The notes under the pieces were generated by a model. The model was not told the origin of the DNA. It made no database searches and saw nothing but the letters and a program-made list of their open reading frames with translations. A stretch of DNA of 64,000 nt, taken from JALEFZ01 sp038527485 (GTDB taxonomy: Bacteria > Bacteroidota > Bacteroidia > J057). The translations under genes and the position numbers were made by a program. Positions within the stretch are counted from its first letter, which is position 1; each line of letters starts with the position of its first letter. The DNA is taken from assembly GCA_038527485.1 (NCBI GenBank), contig JBCBFT010000021.1, forward strand, positions 15,458 through 79,457. Reading direction: 5' to 3'. Shown piece after piece: positions 44,137 through 52,083 of the stretch.

Positions 44137-44721
44137 ATGCGTAAAAGACATAGCAAAGAAGCCCTGATCGTCTCAGGGATGAATTTAATTCGTAGACAAG
44201 GCTATCATCATACAGGAATCAATGACATATTGAAAGCCGCCCAAATACCTAAGGGGAGTTTTTACAACTTCTTTGAGTCCAAAGAAATGTTTGGAGAAGC
44301 AGTCATCAGAGCTTATGGAGACCAGCAAGTAGCCTTTCTCAAAGGGGTGCTGGATCACAAGAGAGAAAGTCCGCTAAAGCGCATCGAAACACTCTATCGC
44401 ACGATCAATCGGTATCATGAGTCAGAAGATTTTCGCCATGGTTGTCTGGTCAATAATATTTCTATAGAAGTAGCAGGAGCAAATGACAAGCTTGCAGAAG
44501 TTTCGGATACGCAATTTCGCCGCTGGATGGACATTATTGCCGCTTGCATTGTAGAAGGACAACAAACAGGAGAGATCCGTGATGATATTTCCGCTCTTCA
44601 ACTGGCCCATTTGATCCATACCAATCTCTACGGTGCACACGCCCGAATGAAAGTTACTCGCAATCGAGAAGCACTTGATATGGCATTAGAGATGAATCTC
44701 CAGTATATCCAAACGGTTTGA
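44137..44721 (+). CDS. TetR/AcrR-family transcriptional regulator
   Basis: A 194-residue repressor. The N-terminal helix-turn-helix reads GINDILKAAQIPKGSFYNFF followed by ESKE. The ligand domain starts with a helix containing FRHGCLVNNISIEVA, a feature of the group related to AcuR and NemR-type regulators of electrophile or quinone responses. No efflux or reductase gene is next to it. Six near-palindromic 26-bp repeats begin 9 bp after the stop codon. Confidence 0.88.
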   Translation: MRKRHSKEALIVSGMNLIRRQGYHHTGINDILKAAQIPKGSFYNFFESKEMFGEAVIRAYGDQQVAFLKGVLDHKRESPLKRIETLYRTINRYHESEDFRHGCLVNNISIEVAGANDKLAEVSDTQFRRWMDIIAACIVEGQQTGEIRDDISALQLAHLIHTNLYGAHARMKVTRNREALDMALEMNLQYIQTV

Positions 44722-44730
44722 CACGTAGGG

Positions 44731-44886
44731 CCACCGCCACGGCGTGGTCTCACAATCCACCGCCACGGCGTGGTCTCACAATCCACCGCCACGGCGTGGT
44801 CTCACAATCCACCGCCACGGCGTGGTCCCACAATCCACCGCCACGGCGTGGTCTCACAATCCACCGCCATGGCGTGGTCACCCAAC
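44731..44886. repeat. Six 26-bp tandem repeats with an internal palindrome
   Basis: Six head-to-tail units of 26 bp (CCACCGCCACGGCGTGGT plus CTCACAAT); the first three and the fifth are identical, unit 4 has one change and unit 6 several. Each contains the palindrome CCACG-G-CGTGG, so each can form a small GC-rich hairpin. There are no spacers, so it is not a CRISPR array. It begins right after the TetR gene and precedes a methyltransferase gene. A multi-site operator, an RNA hairpin ladder or a plain expansion are all possible. A 26-bp unit shifts frame, so the frame across it only gives a cycling artefact peptide. Confidence 0.95.
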
Positions 44887-44994
44887 CTCATAACCATAAA
44901 GTTGAAAATTTTTGTAGCCAAGCTTCCTTTTCTCCGTATTCTTTAAGGTTGATAGGGACGCCTCCCTTCATTTAATCACTATTACTTCATCCTT

Positions 44995-45804
44995 ATGAGC
45001 CAAACCAACCAGCTAAATCAGTTTTTTGAGGAGAATAAGCATTCTTGGAATGCCCGAACGGATATCCACCAAACATCGGAGATGTATGACATGACAGCCT
45101 TTCGAGCGGGGCAGACCTCCCTACGTGAGATAGAGTTAGCAGAGGTGGGAGATGTCCAGGGGAAAAGCATGCTCCATGTCCAGTGTCATTTTGGGCAGGA
45201 TACCATCTCATGGGCAAGGATGGGGGCCAAGGCGACAGGTACAGACTTCTCTGATAGGGCCATAGAGATCGCCAGATCCTTGGCTGCAGCGGAGTCCCTC
45301 GACACACGCTTCATTTGTGCCAATACCTATGATTTACCAGAGCATCTGGATGAGCAATTTGACATCGTGTTTACCTCTTATGGTGTGATCGGCTGGTTGC
45401 CTGATCTGGAAAAATGGGCAGAAATACTCGCACGGTATGTGAAGCCTGGGGGCATCTTTTACATGGTGGAGTTTCACCCCGTCCTGTGGATGATGGATGA
45501 TGAGGTACGGAAAATCACGTATTCCTATTTTGAAAAAGGAGTCATTGCCTATGAGGAATCTGACTATACCGATCACGAGGGTAAACATGGTACGACCAAA
45601 AACTACGCTTGGAACCATAGCCTTTCGGATGTCATTACGCCATTGATTGCGCAGGGATTGACGTTAGAGTTTTTGCACGAGTTTGACTATTCTCCCTATG
45701 ATTGCTTTCAAAATGCGGTATCTGTTGGGGAAAAACGTTGGCAGGTGAAAGATTATGAGGGCGTCTTTCCACTGGCTTACTCCATTAAGCTTCGGAAGGA
45801 TTGA
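44995..45804 (+). CDS. Class I SAM-dependent methyltransferase (UbiE/TehB-like)
   Basis: A 269-residue soluble protein with a helical N-terminus (FFEENKHSWNARTDIH). Motif I is LHVQCHFGQDTISWARMG, which replaces the usual G-x-G-x-G by QCHFGQD, a variant found in one subgroup of this family. It continues with VTGTDFSD-like ATGTDFSDRA, the loop IVFTSYGVIGW and the strand PGGIFYMVEFHPV. The substrate is unknown. A sigma-A-type promoter for pfkA begins within 5 bp of its stop codon. Confidence 0.85.
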   Translation: MSQTNQLNQFFEENKHSWNARTDIHQTSEMYDMTAFRAGQTSLREIELAEVGDVQGKSMLHVQCHFGQDTISWARMGAKATGTDFSDRAIEIARSLAAAESLDTRFICANTYDLPEHLDEQFDIVFTSYGVIGWLPDLEKWAEILARYVKPGGIFYMVEFHPVLWMMDDEVRKITYSYFEKGVIAYEESDYTDHEGKHGTTKNYAWNHSLSDVITPLIAQGLTLEFLHEFDYSPYDCFQNAVSVGEKRWQVKDYEGVFPLAYSIKLRKD

Positions 45805-45807
45805 GAT

Positions 45808-45837
45808 TTTGGGCTAGGCAAATTTCCTTTATCTTTG
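45808..45837 (+). promoter_or_regulatory. pfkA promoter
   Basis: TTTG, 18 bases, then TATCTTTG: an excellent match to the Bacteroidota consensus TTTG-N17-20-TAnnTTTG. Transcription would start near 45844, giving a 5' leader of about 75 nt. Confidence 0.75.
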
Positions 45838-45918
45838 GCCGTCTGGATAGATCAGAGGGACGACATATATGTGCATCCAGCCTTTCAATGACCTTCATAC
45901 ATCCATTTACCACTATAC

Positions 45919-47016
45919 ATGAAAAAGAAAGTACTCGTAGTCACAGGAGGAGGCGACTGTCCTGGGCTGAATGCTGTCATCCGTGCCATCTACAAACGCG
46001 CCAACCTAGAGCCTGATTGGGAAGTCGTCGGATCGATCGATGCTTACAATGGGATCTTGAAAGATCCTCCAGAGTTGATGCCTCTCAATAGCCAAAATAC
46101 AGGAGGGATTCACGTGAAAGGAGGGACCATCATTGGTACGACAAATAAGGGAGAGCCTTTTAACTATCCCATGGAGCGTCCCGATGGGACCATCGAAGTA
46201 GTCGACATCTCCGATGACTTGATCGCCCGGATCAAAGACAATGGGTTTGAGGCTGTGATCAGCATTGGAGGAGATGGTTCCCAGTCTATTGCGCACCGCC
46301 TATTCCAGAAGGGATTAAATGTCGTAGGTGTACCCAAAACAATAGACAATGATCTGAGTGCAACCGATATGACTTTTGGATATCAGACGGCGGTACAGAT
46401 CGCAACAGAGAGCCTCGATCGACTTGTGACGACGGCAGAGAGCCATAGCCGCACGTTGATCATGGAGGTCATGGGACGTGATGCAGGATGGATCGCCCTG
46501 AGCACAGCTGTCGCATCTGGGGCAGAGGTCTGCCTGATTCCTGAGATTCCTTATGACATCCACAAGGTGGTCGAAGCCGTCGAAGCGCGCTACATCAACG
46601 GTCGAGGCTTCGCCAACATTGTCATCGCCGAAGGCGCCAAGCCCAAAGATGGCGATGTCGTAGCCCGCCAAAGCGATGAACTGGGATATGGCAATCGCGT
46701 CCTCGGTGGAGTAGGACACATCCTACAGGATCAACTCAAGAATGCCAATTGTCAGGCAAGTACACGTGTGACGGTGCTGGGACATACCCAGCGGGGAGGA
46801 ATTCCCATTGCCTTTGACCGCATCCTGGCAACACAATTTGGGATCAAGGCCTTCGAGATGGTGCTAGAAAAGAAATTTGGCCGCATGGCTTCCTATCGCA
46901 ACAGTACCATTGTAGATGTGAGTTTGGAAGATGCCATCACAGATTATAACTACATTCACCCTGACGATTATCTCATCCAAACCGCTCGTGGATTGGGTAT
47001 GTGTTTGGGAGATTGA
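45919..47016 (+). CDS. pfkA: 6-phosphofructokinase, ATP/PPi specificity open
   Basis: A 365-residue phosphofructokinase. VVTGGGDCPGLNAVIRAI is the N-terminal phosphate loop, SIGGDGSQS holds the Gly of the nucleotide loop (E. coli position 104) and VPKTIDNDLS contains the catalytic Asp and a Lys at the E. coli position 124. It phosphorylates fructose 6-phosphate in glycolysis. Gly104 with Lys124 is the combination of the 'group III' enzymes, some of which use ATP and others pyrophosphate, so the phosphate donor is not settled. It has its own strong promoter; a palindromic repeat lies 18 bp past the stop. Confidence 0.93.
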   Translation: MKKKVLVVTGGGDCPGLNAVIRAIYKRANLEPDWEVVGSIDAYNGILKDPPELMPLNSQNTGGIHVKGGTIIGTTNKGEPFNYPMERPDGTIEVVDISDDLIARIKDNGFEAVISIGGDGSQSIAHRLFQKGLNVVGVPKTIDNDLSATDMTFGYQTAVQIATESLDRLVTTAESHSRTLIMEVMGRDAGWIALSTAVASGAEVCLIPEIPYDIHKVVEAVEARYINGRGFANIVIAEGAKPKDGDVVARQSDELGYGNRVLGGVGHILQDQLKNANCQASTRVTVLGHTQRGGIPIAFDRILATQFGIKAFEMVLEKKFGRMASYRNSTIVDVSLEDAITDYNYIHPDDYLIQTARGLGMCLGD

Positions 47017-47034
47017 GGAAAAAAGATTGATTAC

Positions 47035-47083
47035 GTAGAGACGTCGATTTTTCGCGTCTCTACTTATTTATCGCGTCTCTACT
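47035..47083. repeat. Nested palindromic repeat, family 1, core-only copy
   Basis: A 29-bp palindrome (GTAGAGACGTCGATTTTTCG plus CGTCTCTAC), then a second right arm (TTTATCGCGTCTCTAC). No outer arms are seen. It follows pfkA and may act as an RNA stabiliser or weak terminator. Confidence 0.8.
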
Positions 47084-47180
47084 TGTAGTCTGGTCCGTCA
47101 GGAAACGAAAAGATTGAGCGACTGCATAGTTGGATGACTACGCATAGCATCTTGTTTCACTTTTTCTTATGGTCAAATAC

Positions 47181-48299
47181 CTAATTCGCCCTTTCCTCTA
47201 CCACCGCATCTAAGCATTGCTGGATAGCTTCCACATAAGATGGCCATTCTTCTTTTTCGCCTTCTGTCAATGCCTCCAAATGGGGAAGTGCTGCCTCTAG
47301 ATAGGTATAAGGTTGGATATACCTCCCCTTTTTCCTTCTTGCATCATATCGCTCTTGGTATTGCATGTAGGCATCAAACGCCTTCTCCAAGTAAAAATTG
47401 GCCCAGCACTGATGGGCAATGGTGTGATGGGAATCATAAGCCAAAATTTCTTTGTATGCGGCTCTTGAATAGGCATGTTGTCCCCTCTTCCAAAGAATGG
47501 CAGCCAGCGATTCTCTCGCTTTCACATCTTCGGGAAATGCCTGCAAATGATCTTGAAGAAAGACCACTTCATCGATTCCAGGGAGGATATTTGCTTGTAC
47601 CAAGATCGTCGTAGGGGGTGCCCAATCGAAAGGTTGAGGAAACGGATAAGCCTTTGCTGAAGGAGGAGGCCCTAGTTGAGTCACGAATAACTGCCAATAT
47701 ACATGTGCCGCTTGCTGGCTGGAGACATAATCTGGACTGATATGTGGAGAAGGGGTTTCGGCACCTCTAGCTTTTTGCCATGCGGCTAAAGCTTCTTCAT
47801 ATTGATCTCGCTTCCAAAATGTGAAGGCACTGGCCAGCCAGATTTGAGGATCTTCTGGATAGATCTGCCTTGTCTTCCAAAAGTAACGGTCGGCCTGTGC
47901 ATAATGACCTGAATTGTACTGCTTGACCCCTTGGTTGTAAAGGTAGGGAGCCAAAAATTCCAGCGTTTCAGCCGCCATCTCTCCAAATCGTCCTTTATCT
48001 AATTCCTGTACTGTGGCCAGATGCGTATAAGCTCGCTCCCAGGCATCTCGAAACTTACGGGCCTGCTTGGGACTTTTACCCAAAGCATAGTAAGCCTCTC
48101 CCAATAGATAATGAACTTGTACAAGATGAACTTCAGGAACTTCGTCCTTAGCTAAGTGTTGTGTCAGCAATTTAACTACCGTGGCATGGTCGCCTTGGTC
48201 CCATGCGACATGGGCCCGTAAAAGCGGATCATCAGGGATTTGTGCTTGTAGACCAAAAGCGAAAGTGCAGAGGATCAGGAGGATAAATGGTTTATTCAT
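47181..48299 (-). CDS. Exported TPR-repeat protein
   Basis: The frame continues to 48329, but the Met at 48299 starts the signal peptide (MNKPFILLILCTFAFGLQAQ), so 372 residues are called. The mature protein has degenerate TPR units rich in A/Y helices (VHYLLGEAYYALGKSPKQ, WKRDQYEEALAAWQKA, WANFYLEKAFDAYMQY). There is no catalytic or sorting domain, so it probably acts as a periplasmic protein-interaction module. It lies 69 bp downstream of the HAD phosphatase in the same direction. The function is unknown. Confidence 0.65.
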   Translation of the reverse strand: MNKPFILLILCTFAFGLQAQIPDDPLLRAHVAWDQGDHATVVKLLTQHLAKDEVPEVHLVQVHYLLGEAYYALGKSPKQARKFRDAWERAYTHLATVQELDKGRFGEMAAETLEFLAPYLYNQGVKQYNSGHYAQADRYFWKTRQIYPEDPQIWLASAFTFWKRDQYEEALAAWQKARGAETPSPHISPDYVSSQQAAHVYWQLFVTQLGPPPSAKAYPFPQPFDWAPPTTILVQANILPGIDEVVFLQDHLQAFPEDVKARESLAAILWKRGQHAYSRAAYKEILAYDSHHTIAHQCWANFYLEKAFDAYMQYQERYDARRKKGRYIQPYTYLEAALPHLEALTEGEKEEWPSYVEAIQQCLDAVVEERAN

Positions 48300-48368
48300 G
48301 CTAAAACGAACATAGTGAAAATCTAGCACCCTTCGTTTTATTTTAGGTGAATGGTTGGATCTGACGAC

Positions 48369-49022
48369 TCATTGTCCATTCACAAGGGAGGAGTTGTTTG
48401 TGTTCTCCTTCAATTTTTTCACCACTTCTTCAAATATCTCAGGTCGTTCTATCCAGACTGTTTGTATCCCTAGTGCTTCTGCTGCGCGGATATTGGTCCG
48501 AGAGTCGTCCAAAAAAAGGGTCTCTTCTGCTTTCCAACCCATTTGCTCCAGTGCCATCAAAAACATGCGTGGATCAGGCTTTTTGACCCCCATTTCAAAT
48601 GAGACAAACAGATGATCCATGGCCGCAAACATTTCCGCACATTCTGGACTGTAGTGATCAAAGTGTACACGGCTGGTATTACTCAGGAGGGCAAGATCAA
48701 AGTGCTGGGAAAGCTCCTGAACCATCTGTGTACGGCCTGGATAAAGCCGAACGAGGAGATCGAGCCAGATGGTTCGGATTTGTTCCTCTTGAGCTTGTAG
48801 CTGAAAGGTGTCGATCAAGCCTTGGGCAAAGGCAGGAAACTCAATTTTACCCTGATCCAAGTCGGCAAACCAGTCATACTGAATTTCCTTACCTAGAGTC
48901 ATAGGCTCGACACCTACGGGTTGTAACCTGCGAAAAGCTGTCAGCGTCTTGGGAAAGTCGATTTCGTATAGAACGCCTCCAAGGTCGATGAGCAAATGGC
49001 GAATATGTGAGAATGAAGACAT
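48369..49022 (-). CDS. HAD-superfamily (subfamily IA, YihX-like) phosphatase
   Basis: A 217-residue cytoplasmic HAD hydrolase. Motif I is LIDLGGVLYEID, the DLG-G-V variant of the YihX-like group, whose nucleophile Asp is present. Motif II is LLSNTSRVH, motif III the Lys in GVKKPDPRMF and motif IV LFLDDSRTNIRAAE. YihX itself dephosphorylates sugar phosphates; the substrate here is unknown. A family-2 repeat copy begins about 65 bp upstream. Confidence 0.88.
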   Translation of the reverse strand: MSSFSHIRHLLIDLGGVLYEIDFPKTLTAFRRLQPVGVEPMTLGKEIQYDWFADLDQGKIEFPAFAQGLIDTFQLQAQEEQIRTIWLDLLVRLYPGRTQMVQELSQHFDLALLSNTSRVHFDHYSPECAEMFAAMDHLFVSFEMGVKKPDPRMFLMALEQMGWKAEETLFLDDSRTNIRAAEALGIQTVWIERPEIFEEVVKKLKENTNNSSLVNGQ

Positions 49023-49087
49023 GCAGCGCTTATTATTTGCCCATAAACATAGCGTTTTCCCCGTAGCTCGCTACAGGAAAAACGCTT

Positions 49088-49186
49088 AAGATATGTTGGA
49101 AAAAATGAAAATATAGCTAAAAAGCAGTGAGTTTAGGTTCTGAAAGTATAAAAGACCAACAGAGTTGAAATCTCAAACACCATCTG
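49088..49186. repeat. MITE-like repeat, family 2, degenerate copy
   Basis: About 99 bp. The block ATGAAAATATAGCTAAAAAG and TTTAGGTTCTGAAAG match the long copy at 31968-32091; the ends (GATATGTTGGAA and TCTCAAACACCATCT) are degenerate forms of the terminal repeats. It lies between the antiporter and the HAD phosphatase genes. Confidence 0.7.
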
Positions 49187-49215
49187 ATACCTTATCAGCT
49201 CAAATGGGCGCTTTT

Positions 49216-50574
49216 TTATGATTCGTTAGATGCGGGTTCTTGAGGCTTGGGAAAAGGTACCATCACTTTAGGTTCTTTTGGCTGAGTAGGTGAGGCAGCC
49301 TCTGTGGTGGAGGGAGACACTTGATTTTCCCCCTCTGAAGAAGCTGTTTCTCCCTTACTATCCTCAGTCTTCTCTCCCTCGTTATCTGCCATCCCTGTCC
49401 CTACTCTTGCCTCGCGAATCAGACCGAAGGTCATCACCAAGCTTGTCACCAAAATTGTCAGCAAAAGAATGCCTGGCTGGAATTCTTCTGAAGCCAACTC
49501 TGCTGGAATAGAGTAAAAGAGCAAAACGGTGATCAATCCTCTCGGAGCGACAAAAATTTCGGGTGTAATATCCTTTCCCATGGCTACACGCAGTCCCACG
49601 AAGCGACTTCCATAGATCGCGACAATCGCAAAAAGGGTAATCAAAGGCACTGACCAGTGAACGAGGTCCCCTAGGACAATCGACATCCCAAAAGCCACAA
49701 AGAAAAAGGTTCGGACCAGGAAGGCCGTTTCCAGTGTGATAAAATGTAAGTCATGGAGAATGTGCTTGAGCTTAGACTCATCTACCAAGTGTTTGAGTCC
49801 GCCCCTAAAGAAGACCTTTTGGTTATTTAAAGCCAGACCAAATACCATGATGAGCGGAAGGGGAGATAGATGCAACTGCTTTCCTGCTGCATAAAGCCCC
49901 ACGAGTGTGGCCATGAGGAGGAAGAGTTTGGCTCCTTCTGTCACATACTGAAATAGGATAATCAATACATAACTAAAGACGACAGACAATAGGATCGTCA
50001 AACCTAAATCAGAAAGCGTGTGGATGATTTCGCCTCCTCCTGCACCTTCTTCCCCAAAAGGCAAAAGAGCGTAAAATAGGATGATCCCAACGATATCCGA
50101 TATAGCTGATTCATAGATCAAAAGTTCCTTCTTGATATCAATCAAACCTCCGACACTAGGGATGATGACGGCACTACTCAAGACAGAAAGCGGTACTGCA
50201 TAGAGTAAGCCTGTGTAGAAGCTCATATCAAGGAAGGCCGTCAACGCCAAGGCAATAGCTGCTGAGGTGACGAACAACAAAATGATGGCCAAACCTGTCG
50301 CCTTCAGAATCAGGCCTGTTTTTTCTTTTTCTAGTTTGAGATCAAGCGAGGCTTCTAGTACAATCAGGATGACGCCTATCGGTCCCAAGATATTGAGGGC
50401 ACCTAACAAGTCTTTTTGGTCTATGCCTACAAACTGTTGGATGACATACCCGATGACCATGAGCATAAGCACGGCGGGTATGTTGGTTTTCTTGGCGAGT
50501 ATGTTGGCAAAATAGGAGGCAATCAAGACAATACTACCTCCCAATATTAGGTCATATGGCTCCATACTATTCAA
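49216..50574 (-). CDS. Cation/proton antiporter (CPA superfamily)
   Basis: A 452-residue membrane protein with about eleven to twelve hydrophobic helices, ending in a hydrophilic tail rich in Glu, Ser and Pro (from about residue 390). Typical elements are LAKKTNIPAVLMLMVIGYV, GVILIVLEASLDLKLE, ALLYAVPLSVLSSAVIIPS-like helix 4 and the ion-binding region YESAISDIVGIILFYALLP, with the Ser-Asp seen in K+/Na+-H+ exchangers. It should exchange Na+ or K+ for protons to set internal pH or ion content. The disordered tail has no TrkA/RCK domain, so nucleotide gating is not expected. Confidence 0.85.
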   Translation of the reverse strand: MNSMEPYDLILGGSIVLIASYFANILAKKTNIPAVLMLMVIGYVIQQFVGIDQKDLLGALNILGPIGVILIVLEASLDLKLEKEKTGLILKATGLAIILLFVTSAAIALALTAFLDMSFYTGLLYAVPLSVLSSAVIIPSVGGLIDIKKELLIYESAISDIVGIILFYALLPFGEEGAGGGEIIHTLSDLGLTILLSVVFSYVLIILFQYVTEGAKLFLLMATLVGLYAAGKQLHLSPLPLIMVFGLALNNQKVFFRGGLKHLVDESKLKHILHDLHFITLETAFLVRTFFFVAFGMSIVLGDLVHWSVPLITLFAIVAIYGSRFVGLRVAMGKDITPEIFVAPRGLITVLLFYSIPAELASEEFQPGILLLTILVTSLVMTFGLIREARVGTGMADNEGEKTEDSKGETASSEGENQVSPSTTEAASPTQPKEPKVMVPFPKPQEPASNES

Positions 50575-50921
50575 TTTAATCTATGTTCCTTCGAAAATAT
50601 ACGCAATGGGATCAATTTCCCTATAATCAGCTACAGTATAAAGAAAACTAGACTAAAGAGAAGAGATGTTGGGAGCACGTCTTTTAGTCCGTTTGAAGTT
50701 CTGTAAATGATCTTAGCGTATGTATTATAGACGAATTCACGAACTGATTGTTGGATACATATATATCATTTTTGCTTTCTTATGATAGATTAGTGATTAT
50801 CACGAATCAATTCAGATAGGATTCAATTTCTATACAGAGACGCGATAAATCGACATCTCTACATAGAAAATACCCTCCCCACTCATTCGTGATAATCCTT
50901 ATTCCATTAGGACCTAAAACT
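50575..50921. other. Upstream region of the antiporter with a family-1 repeat
   Basis: Contains the nested palindrome at 50791-50902 and otherwise AT-rich DNA. No gene or exact -7 box was found. Confidence 0.55.
50791..50902. repeat. Nested palindromic repeat, family 1, best-preserved copy
   Basis: Outer arm TAGTGATTATCACGAAT, then TTCAGATAGGATTCAATTTC, the inner core AGAGACGCGATAAATCGACA, then TCTCTACATAGAAAATA, and the right outer arm CTCATTCGTGATAATCC. Left and right halves are reverse complements over most of 112 bp. Confidence 0.85.
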
Positions 50922-51578
50922 TTATTGCAAAATGATCTTTTGTTGAATAGGTCGCAGAGGGGTACCATCTGAGGCTTTGGGGCTGACGTAGATTTGGTAC
51001 ATGCCGGGGGAGGCACCTGAGAGGTCGACGGTATAGTCTTGGACTCGAAAAATGCTACTGCCTCTCAAAATGCTTCCAGTAGGGCGAGCCCTCCGTCCCT
51101 GCAAATCTATCAATTCCCAATCAAGCGATTGGATATCGGGTATGGCGGCCCAGTCAATAAAGAGCTGAAGTTGACGACCGACCAGTGGCGAAGGCGCCGC
51201 GACAAAGAGGGGACGAATGTCTACAGGAGTCGTATTGAATCGAGAAATAAGCGTCCAATCACTTGTATCTCCATTGGCAAAAAATATACGTGTGATCCAG
51301 TAATAGGAGATATCTGGTTGGAGAGCAAATTCTGTAGCAAAGGTGTCCCGAGTGACGGATTCTCGTGTATCCCCCGCACAACCTTTGAAGCAAAATCGAT
51401 TGTCCGACAGCACATACTCATAGCCCGTAGCACCTGGGACTGATTCCCAGACGATGACAAAAGAGTTGTTGACAGGGCCAGGGACTCCCTCTCCTCTGTG
51501 TTCGGGTAGGAGGTGACGCTGAGCCATGGAGAAAGGCAGGAAAGCCAGGAAGCTAAGTATGAAAAAAAGAGGGCGCAT
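50922..51578 (-). CDS. T9SS-exported protein with a Cys-containing FN3-like domain
   Basis: The frame opens at 51662, but the Met at 51578 (MRPLFFILSFLAFLPFSMAQ) starts a proper signal peptide; 218 residues. The FN3-like domain (IVWESVPGATGYEYVL) contains an insert FCFKGC that should form a disulfide. It matches the Cys-bearing FN3-like domain of the lipoprotein at 2349-4058. The last 80 residues (WELIDLQGRRARPTG, then SGASPGMYQIYVS) form a sorting domain of the T9SS A type. It is one of the smallest T9SS cargoes seen here. No enzyme motif is visible; binding or adhesion is possible. Confidence 0.75.
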   Translation of the reverse strand: MRPLFFILSFLAFLPFSMAQRHLLPEHRGEGVPGPVNNSFVIVWESVPGATGYEYVLSDNRFCFKGCAGDTRESVTRDTFATEFALQPDISYYWITRIFFANGDTSDWTLISRFNTTPVDIRPLFVAAPSPLVGRQLQLFIDWAAIPDIQSLDWELIDLQGRRARPTGSILRGSSIFRVQDYTVDLSGASPGMYQIYVSPKASDGTPLRPIQQKIILQ

Positions 51579-51787
51579 GAATCGAAATGCTTTTGTGTAA
51601 CCTATAGTTTGAAGACAGGTATGAATACGTAAGTTTATAGCGTGTACATTTCCCTTACGCAAATAAAAGTAAGCGATTTCCTCATTCTTATTGTCTCATA
51701 TCAGACAGATCTTATATGGAAAAATATTGGGATAGTCTGGAATAATCTGCATGTTCACGCGTTCTGTTAACTTATAGACAAAAGTAT

Positions 51788-51955
51788 ATGTTTGCGCACT
51801 CACTATGTGCTTCCTGTAAGTTTAAGCGTGAAATTCGAAATAAGCGAGGCAGTACATTTTGGATGTGTCTCAAGAGCAAAGAAGACTCACGCTTCGCGAA
51901 GTATGCTTCTCAGCCTGTACTGCAATGCATAGGCCACGAGAAGACCGATATCTAA
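51788..51955 (+). CDS. Small four-cysteine (zinc-ribbon-like) protein, 55 residues
   Basis: Found by reading the bases. Starts MFAHSLCASCKFKREIRN, followed by KRGSTFWMCLKSKEDSRFAK and YASQPVLQCIGHEKTDI. Cysteines 7, 10, 27 and 47 give a CxxC...C...C pattern suited to one zinc ion. The layout (SLCASC at the start, RGS-[FY]-[WL]-[ML]-C, QPVL-x-C near the end) matches a widespread uncharacterised family of about 55-65 residues that I recall from many bacteria, but I cannot name it. It is single-gene and rightward, in an otherwise gene-free 500-bp gap. Confidence 0.75.
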   Translation: MFAHSLCASCKFKREIRNKRGSTFWMCLKSKEDSRFAKYASQPVLQCIGHEKTDI

Positions 51956-52083
51956 GTAGGCCATCAGAAGTGGGAGGCATAAACATGATAAAGATTCCTT
52001 AACAGCAACACTTTAAGTCTCTTATCTTGAATGTAGTGAAATCCCTCACGGGATTACGTCTCAACATCTGACCTCTTACTGAA

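Noticed and set aside
44731..44886. CRISPR array
   Set aside because: Six 26-bp units are directly adjacent without spacers, and no cas gene is in the window.
44718..44975. A protein of repeated HRHGVV/NPPPRRGL peptides
   Set aside because: It is the read-through of the 26-bp tandem repeat, whose length shifts the frame every unit. It has no start context and overlaps the TetR stop.
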